Shown piece after piece: positions 59,413 to 64,000 of a DNA stretch of 64,000 bases. The notes beneath the pieces are model-generated. The model did no database searches. It was not told where the DNA came from and was given only the letters and a program-made list of their open reading frames with translations. Origin of the DNA: JAXMHB01 sp046346965 (GTDB taxonomy: Bacteria; Pseudomonadota; Gammaproteobacteria; Xanthomonadales; SZUA-5); assembly GCA_046346965.1 (NCBI GenBank), contig JAXMHB010000017.1, positions 1 to 64,000 of the forward strand, given 5' to 3'. Made by a program: the position numbers and the translations under genes. Positions within the stretch are counted from its first letter, which is position 1, and every line of letters starts with the position of its first letter.

Positions 59413-61404
59413 TTACCAGTGGATGCCGCGCATCAGGGAGGCGAAGGCCACCTGCTCGCTCGACGGCGGCGCCTCGGCGCCACCCTTGACGCCCTTCGCT
59501 GCTGCGGAGTCCGGGAACAACTGGAAGGCGGTGTTCAACACCACCTGGTATACCTTCGGCGCCAGCAGATGCAGCACTTCCGCGAAGATACCGAGGCGCG
59601 TCGCGATGCGCTGCGGGCGCTCGATTACCGCCTTGACCACCATTTCAGCCGCGTCATCCGGCGTCAGCGTCGGCACATTGTCGTAGATCTTGGTCGGCCC
59701 GATCATCGGCGTGCGCACCAGCGGCATGTTGATGATCGTGAAGTGCACATTCTTGTCGGCAAACTCGCTGGCCGCGCAGCGCGAGAACGCATCCAGTGCC
59801 GCCTTGGACGCCACATAGGCGGAGAAGCGCGGCGCATTCGAGAGCACGCCGATCGAGCTGATGTTGATGATGTGGCCCTTGCGGCGATCGGTCATGCTCG
59901 GCAGGAAGCCCATGATCAGGCGCAGTGAGCCGAAGTAGTTCAGCTGCATGGTCCGCTCGAAATCGTGGAAGCGGTCGTAGGAGAGCTCGATCGAGCGGCG
60001 AATCGAGCGGCCGGCGTTGTTCACCAGGATATCGACGGCCCCATGATCGGCCAGCACCTGCTTGACCAGCTCGTCGCAGGACGCCAGCTCGGCCAAATCG
60101 GCCTGATAGATAAAGACCTTCGCGCCCTTGGTTTCGGCCTCGATCTCGGCCTTGGCCTTCTCCAGATCCTCCTTGCCACGCGCGCAGATGATGGTTTTGG
60201 CGCCGGCCGCTGCGACCTTCTTGGCGCTCGCCAGCCCAATGCCAGACGATCCGCCGGTGATCAGCACCACCTTGTCCTTGACGCGACTCGATAGCGAGCG
60301 GTCGATGAACAGGTCCGGATCGAGGTGACGCTCCCAGTAGTCCCACAAACGCCAGGCGTAGCTGTCGAGATCGGGCACCTTGATGCCCGTTCCCTTCAGC
60401 ACACGCTCGGTCTCGCGGCTGTCGAATCGGGTCGGGTAGTTGAAGAACTTCAGCACATCGGCCGGGATGTTCAGCGACTTCAGCAGGTGATTCAGGATGC
60501 GGCGCACCGGCGGCAGCATGCCGATGGCATTGCGGATCGAGCTCGGGATCACCTGGAAGATGCGCGCGTCGATGCGCATCGTCATTTCTGGTGCATGCCC
60601 GGCGTAGGCAAAGCTGTTCAGCACCTCACCCACGCGCCGCGGCGCGGGATCGGTCAGATGGAAGCAGCCGCCATCGAGCCCTTTCTCGTGCGCGATGTGG
60701 TCCATCGCGTCGACGACGAAATCTACCGGCACGATGTTGATGCGTCCGCCCTCCATGCCGAGCATCGGCATCCAGGGCGGCAGGATTTCGCGCATGCGCT
60801 TGAGCAGCGTGAAGAAGTAGTACGGCCCGTCGATCTTGTCGATCTCGCCGGTCTTGGAATGGCCAACGACCATGCCGGGCCTGTAGATGCGGAAGGGCCG
60901 CGTGGACTCCTTGCGGACGATGCCCTCGGAATCGTGCTTGGTGCGGAAGTAGGGATGGTCGAGGTTCTCGGCTTCGTCGAACATGTCCTCGCGGAACACG
61001 CCTGCGTACAGCCCCGCCGCGGCAATCGAACTGACGTGATGGAAGCAGCCGGCGCGGATCGCATCCGACAATTGCACCGCATTGCGGGTGCCATCGATGT
61101 TGGCCGCCTGCTGCGACTCGGCGCTGGCCGACAGATCGTAGATCGCCGCCAAGTGGAAGAAGTGCTTGATCTTGCCGGTCAGCTGCTTCTGCGCTTCAGC
61201 ACTCAGCCCGAGCTTCGGCTTGGTCAGATCGCCATAGACCGGCACCAAGCGGTCGCCCGCCTCCGGATAGCGCGCCTGCAGCGCCTCAAACTTTTCCTTC
61301 GACGCACGTCGCACCAGCACATGGATGGTGCCCTTGCGCTTCAGCAGGTTGCCGATCAGGAAGCGGCCTAAGAAACCGGTGGCGCCGGTGACGAAATAAG
61401 TCAT
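59413..61404 (-). CDS. Alcohol-forming fatty acyl-CoA/ACP reductase (Marinobacter FACoAR type)
   Basis: This 663-residue two-domain SDR enzyme has an N-terminal reductase (about 1-370) with TGATGFLGR, HHVSSIAAAGLYAG and the YxxxK of YFRTKHDSE. A C-terminal SDR domain (about 375-640) follows with TGGSSGIGLA and SAYVASKAALD. Closing motifs EQVAFASLMRGIHW and the layout closely follow Marinobacter Maqu_2220, which reduces fatty acyl-CoA/ACP to fatty alcohol. Such alcohols feed wax-ester synthesis. ATG 61404 has a GGGAGG site nine bases upstream; an ATG nine bases earlier would have no spacing. It faces the acyl-CoA-binding protein divergently. Confidence 0.9.
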   Translation of the reverse strand: MTYFVTGATGFLGRFLIGNLLKRKGTIHVLVRRASKEKFEALQARYPEAGDRLVPVYGDLTKPKLGLSAEAQKQLTGKIKHFFHLAAIYDLSASAESQQAANIDGTRNAVQLSDAIRAGCFHHVSSIAAAGLYAGVFREDMFDEAENLDHPYFRTKHDSEGIVRKESTRPFRIYRPGMVVGHSKTGEIDKIDGPYYFFTLLKRMREILPPWMPMLGMEGGRINIVPVDFVVDAMDHIAHEKGLDGGCFHLTDPAPRRVGEVLNSFAYAGHAPEMTMRIDARIFQVIPSSIRNAIGMLPPVRRILNHLLKSLNIPADVLKFFNYPTRFDSRETERVLKGTGIKVPDLDSYAWRLWDYWERHLDPDLFIDRSLSSRVKDKVVLITGGSSGIGLASAKKVAAAGAKTIICARGKEDLEKAKAEIEAETKGAKVFIYQADLAELASCDELVKQVLADHGAVDILVNNAGRSIRRSIELSYDRFHDFERTMQLNYFGSLRLIMGFLPSMTDRRKGHIINISSIGVLSNAPRFSAYVASKAALDAFSRCAASEFADKNVHFTIINMPLVRTPMIGPTKIYDNVPTLTPDDAAEMVVKAVIERPQRIATRLGIFAEVLHLLAPKVYQVVLNTAFQLFPDSAAAKGVKGGAEAPPSSEQVAFASLMRGIHW

Positions 61405-61616
61405 GGGTTGCATCCTCCCCCGAGGGCTTGAGTTCGGGCCGCCGCGTGCGGGCGGGCTCGCCGCTAAGATAACCACGCCAGCGCCCGGTGACCATGGTCA
61501 GCCCGTCATCCCGCGCCTCGTTGCAGCTGCAAAGCAGGGTTGCGAACACTTGCTTATCGCCAGCTACGGAAGGATAGTGACGCTCTGGAGTTGATGCGCG
61601 CCCCAGGGAGGCACGA

Positions 61617-61880
61617 ATGTCCGATCTCGACACCCAGTTCCAAGCCGCCACCGAAGCGGCCAAGCAGCTGCCGGAACGCCCCGACAACGACACCATGTTG
61701 AAGCTCTACAGCCACTTCAAGCAGGCCACCGAGGGCGATGTTTCCGGTCCCAAGCCCGGCTTTTTCGACTTCGTCGGCACCGCCAAGTACGAGGCCTGGG
61801 AGAAGCTGAAAGGTATCGCTGCCGACGATGCGAAGAAGAAGTACATCGATCTGGTGAAGCGCCTGGGTGGCAAGTTCTGA
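61617..61880 (+). CDS. Acyl-CoA-binding protein (ACBP)
   Basis: This 87-residue protein of standard ACBP length has the conserved acyl-CoA contacts MLKLYSHFKQATEGDV, KPGFFDFVGTAKYEAWEKLKG and AKKKYIDLVKRL. It binds medium- and long-chain acyl-CoA and ferries it in the cytoplasm. ACBP is uncommon in bacteria compared with eukaryotes; its position beside an acyl-CoA reductase and an acyl-responsive-type TetR suggests a local acyl-CoA pool. The ATG has a GGGAGG site. The TetR gene starts within eight bases of its stop. Confidence 0.95.
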   Translation: MSDLDTQFQAATEAAKQLPERPDNDTMLKLYSHFKQATEGDVSGPKPGFFDFVGTAKYEAWEKLKGIAADDAKKKYIDLVKRLGGKF

Positions 61881-61887
61881 GGTGGCC

Positions 61888-62538
61888 GTGAGTCAGGAAC
61901 CGGGTCCAGTCAAGACGCGCGATCGCATCCTGGCCAAGAGCCTGGAGATGTTCAACGCGCAGGGTGAACCGAACGTCACGACGAATCACATCGCCGACGA
62001 GCTCGAGATCAGCCCCGGCAACCTGTACTACCACTTCCGCAACAAGGACGACATCATCGAGCAGCTGTTTGCCCGCTTCGAAGAGCGCATCGGCGATGCG
62101 CTGCTGGTGCCGGAGGGGCGTACACCCAATCTCGAAGACATGTGGTTGCAGATGCATCTGGTGTTCGAGTGCATCTGGGACTATCGCTTCATTTATCGCG
62201 ATCTGGTCGATCTGCTGACACGCAGCCGCAAGCTCAAAATGCATTTCTCACGCATCCTCAAACGGGCGCACGAGAGCATTTCGAGGGTATGCACGGAGAT
62301 GGTGAAGTCGGGCGTGATGCTCGCGAGCCAGCGCGAGATCGAGGCGATCGCCCAGAATACCGTGGTGCTGACCACCTTCTGGCTGAACTTCCAGCAGATC
62401 AAGCCGGCCACCAGCAGCAAGACCGATGTGGACTTGGGGCGTGGCATTTACCAGGTCATGGTGTTGATCGCGCCCTATCTGAAAGCGGCGGAGCGCGCGC
62501 ATTTGAACCGTCTGGCCGACCAGTATCTGGGCCAGTAG
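61888..62538 (+). CDS. TetR-family transcriptional regulator
   Basis: This 216-residue regulator has a helix-turn-helix at about 10-60 (RDRILAKSLEMFNAQGEP, TTNHIADELEISPGNLYYHFRNKDDII). An all-helical ligand domain follows, with TRSRKLKMHFSRILKRAHESI and a C-terminal LNRLADQYLG. GTG 61888 (MSQEPG) is chosen because a GAGG sequence sits five bases upstream and homologous starts begin near there. It is probably translated together with ACBP. Targets are likely the divergent reductase, ACBP or the phasins; the ligand may be an acyl-CoA, by analogy with FadR/PsrA-type TetR proteins. This is inferred. Confidence 0.9.
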   Translation: MSQEPGPVKTRDRILAKSLEMFNAQGEPNVTTNHIADELEISPGNLYYHFRNKDDIIEQLFARFEERIGDALLVPEGRTPNLEDMWLQMHLVFECIWDYRFIYRDLVDLLTRSRKLKMHFSRILKRAHESISRVCTEMVKSGVMLASQREIEAIAQNTVVLTTFWLNFQQIKPATSSKTDVDLGRGIYQVMVLIAPYLKAAERAHLNRLADQYLGQ

Positions 62539-62540
62539 AC

Positions 62541-62568
62541 CGAGGGTCGGCACGACGGCCGACCCTCG
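62541..62568. terminator. Bidirectional hairpin between tetR and phasin 2
   Basis: CGAGGGTCGGC and GCCGACCCTCG are perfect 11-base arms around ACGACG in the 42-base convergent gap. Its position at two gene ends supports a shared terminator. Confidence 0.65.
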
Positions 62569-62580
62569 ATCCATTCACAC

Positions 62581-63021
62581 TCAGGCAGCCTTCGCTTCGG
62601 TCTTGCGAGCGTTCTGCAGCGCCTTGACCTGACGGTTCAGGTCGGCCACGCGGCGCGAGAGTTCCTGGATATCGGACTTCGAGGGAACGCCGATGCGCGA
62701 CAACACGCGCGTCACCTGCGTGCCGACCACCGTCTCCACCTGAGACAGGTTGGCGGCGGCCTTCTGCTGCACCTTGCCGATCACGCCCACGACCTGCTTG
62801 CGAGCGCCATTCACGGTGCCCTCGGCGAGCTTGAGCGTACGCTCACGCAGATCCTGACCCTGCTGACGCAGGCCCTCGACGAAACGCGCGCCCTGCTTGC
62901 GCGTCACCGACATCGCGCCGAGCGAGGCCAGCCACAGATCACGCGGCGTCTCGATCTTCTGCGCAACAACGGTCTTGGTGGAACGGGTCGCCTTCTTGCC
63001 AGCGAGCTTCTTCGTAGCCAT
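62581..63021 (-). CDS. Phasin (PhaI-like, no long tail)
   Basis: This 146-residue granule protein opens with a short Lys-rich arm (MATKKLAGKKATRSTKTV). A phasin core follows (about 28-130: RDLWLASLGAMSVTRKQGARFVEGLRQQGQDLRERT, RVLSRIGVPSKSDIQELSRRVADLNRQVKAL). It lacks the long H1-like tail of the first phasin, so it resembles PhaI. ATG 63021 has an AAGGAG site. The shared upstream motif (63093-63110) lies before it. It is convergent with tetR. Confidence 0.9.
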   Translation of the reverse strand: MATKKLAGKKATRSTKTVVAQKIETPRDLWLASLGAMSVTRKQGARFVEGLRQQGQDLRERTLKLAEGTVNGARKQVVGVIGKVQQKAAANLSQVETVVGTQVTRVLSRIGVPSKSDIQELSRRVADLNRQVKALQNARKTEAKAA

Positions 63022-63092
63022 GAGTATTCTCCTTGGTTTCGTCATTCGCGCTGGTTGGGTGCGCGCTTGATCGTCAAGGTAGGCAGCGGGGG

Positions 63093-63110
63093 TAGAACAA
63101 TCACACTATG
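63093..63110 (-). promoter_or_regulatory. Shared upstream motif, phasin gene 2
   Basis: On the minus strand: CATAGTGTGATTGTTCTA, 16 of 18 identical with 58397-58414. A TTGACA-like -35 element (63111-63117 reverse strand) directly precedes it, so the motif may overlap the promoter. Bases 63117-63217 show no gene. Confidence 0.55.
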
Positions 63111-63217
63111 TTGTCAATTCGACCTCGGCCGCTTCAGGCGAGCGTCAGCGAAACGCCTCTTGCAGGCGCGGTCCGCATTGACGATGCTCTCGCCTGATTC
63201 CGCGTCCGGAGCAGCCG

Positions 63218-64000
63218 ATGGCAAGCAAGAAATGGGTGAAATTCCCGCATGGCAGCAGTGCGTTTGACTACGCGGGCGCCAAGCTTGCCAAGGCCTGGGG
63301 CCGCCTGCACGCCGGCGATCAGGAAGCGTTCCCGGATGCCAAACACATCCAGTCGCTACTGAAGAAGCATCCCAAACTCAAGCTGCCGCTCGAGGCCGAA
63401 GCAGCCGCCGAGGCGCTACAGGATGCCTGGCGAGCTTTCCACCGCGGCGACTTCCAGGCGGCCACCGAAGCCGGCGATGCGCTGGGCGTGCTCGGCGCAA
63501 CCGTCGCCAACAAGGCGGAAGGCATTTACGCCACCTATCTGGCCAAGGATGCCGACAAGCTGGCGCACTTCGAGCACTGCGCCAAGCGCGCAGAGGCCGC
63601 GATCGCCGCGCTGCCAGCGGACGCCAACGCCCACTATTTCCATGCTTTCGCGCTAGGGCGCTACAGTCAGTGCATCTCGATCACCAAGGCGCTGGCGCAG
63701 GGACTGGGCGGGAAGATCAAGGACAGCCTGACGCGCGCGCTGGAACTTGCACCCAAGCACGCGGAAGCGCATACCGCCATGGGTCTGTACCATGCCGAGA
63801 TCATCGACAAGATCGGCGCCATGCTGGGCGGCATCACCTATGGCGCCAAGGCCGATACCGGCTTGAAGCATTTCCAGGAAGCGCTGAAGTTGGCGCCGCA
63901 CGCGCCGATCGGCCATATCGAATACGGCAACGGGCTGTTGATGATGTACGGCAAGAAGCGCGCAGATGAAGTCGTGAAGGCCTACGAGGCGGCGGCCGCG
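63218..64000 (+). CDS. Tetratricopeptide-repeat-like protein, truncated by window end
   Basis: This is an open frame of 261 codons running past the window end. ATG 63218 has a GGAG site seven bases upstream. The protein is helical with TPR-like pairs (EAEAAAEALQDAWRAFHRGDF, AHYFHAFALGRYSQ, ALELAPKHAEAHTAMGLYHAEI, EALKLAPHAPIGHIEYGNGLL) and no signal peptide in the visible part. TPR proteins bind other proteins; function is not known here. Because the stop lies outside the window, only the N-terminal part can be described. Confidence 0.82.
   Translation, partial: MASKKWVKFPHGSSAFDYAGAKLAKAWGRLHAGDQEAFPDAKHIQSLLKKHPKLKLPLEAEAAAEALQDAWRAFHRGDFQAATEAGDALGVLGATVANKAEGIYATYLAKDADKLAHFEHCAKRAEAAIAALPADANAHYFHAFALGRYSQCISITKALAQGLGGKIKDSLTRALELAPKHAEAHTAMGLYHAEIIDKIGAMLGGITYGAKADTGLKHFQEALKLAPHAPIGHIEYGNGLLMMYGKKRADEVVKAYEAAAA

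Noticed and set aside
63164..63177. Third copy of the MITE-like element
   Set aside because: Only AGGCGCGGTCCGCA (14 bases) matches; too short and GC-rich to count as a copy.

Overview
The window is GC-rich, gene-dense bacterial chromosome. Protein families point to a gammaproteobacterium of the Xanthomonadales (Lysobacteraceae/Rhodanobacteraceae type): an ECF sigma factor paired with a TPR-bearing Ser/Thr kinase, secreted beta-helix proteins with SGFE-like C-termini, TonB-world outer-membrane barrels and several polyhydroxyalkanoate (PHA) proteins. The taxonomic call is inferred from gene content only. I see no prophage, CRISPR array or rRNA. There is one tRNA (Pro, CGG) and one IS481-family element.

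Layout. 1-5 kb: end of a PP2C-type phosphatase, a DUF808 membrane protein, a RegB/RegA-type redox two-component pair and an outer-membrane barrel with possible metal ligands. 5-12 kb: Lrp regulator divergent from alanine dehydrogenase, a zinc peptidase, an ADOP/MacB-like permease and an MFS transporter. 12-22 kb: four secreted proteins (three beta-helix), then an ECF sigma factor and a Ser/Thr kinase-TPR protein. 22-29 kb: GspF, DNA polymerase IV, an acyltransferase, TrmL, an amidohydrolase and a GNAT-Skp-like-Skp-like operon. 28.8-30.7 kb: a MITE-like palindromic element, heptamer arrays and the IS481 element. 30.7-41 kb: a CtlX-like hydrolase behind a leader terminator, two outer-membrane proteins, ThiD, HtpX, Glu-Q-tRNA synthetase, PhaB, PhaR, CbpA and Hsp20. 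41.5-48.5 kb: PAP2 phosphatase, glycosyltransferase, SppA, a PAS-GGDEF-EAL protein and tRNA-Pro. 48.5-54.4 kb: a four-gene operon of cupredoxin, membrane Ser/Thr kinase, porin-like barrel and FHA protein. 54.4-64 kb: storage-lipid genes, namely a PHA-system protein, two phasins, an alcohol-forming fatty acyl-CoA reductase, acyl-CoA-binding protein, a TetR regulator, lipase and patatin, ending in a TPR protein cut by the window edge.

How the genes fit together. Three themes stand out. Oxygen/redox control: RegB keeps its quinone-binding motif and redox cysteine, and a perfect FNR/Anr-type palindrome lies between the cupredoxin-kinase-porin-FHA operon and a PHA-system gene. Carbon storage: PhaB, PhaR, two phasins, fatty acyl-CoA reductase and ACBP suggest PHA plus possibly wax-ester metabolism, and the two phasin genes share an upstream motif. 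Repeat-driven evolution: a composite repeat family (heptamer TCCCGAG-type arrays plus a 115-126 bp conserved core) recurs at 1.6, 2.3, 3.7, 29-30.6 and 41.3-41.6 kb, abuts several gene ends and supplies the apparent start codon of the RegB-like kinase.

The best candidate for an undescribed system is the 48.9-54.4 kb operon. It combines a secreted copper-type protein, a sensor kinase carrying a degenerate nucleotide-cyclase domain, an outer-membrane porin and a membrane-anchored FHA phosphothreonine reader.
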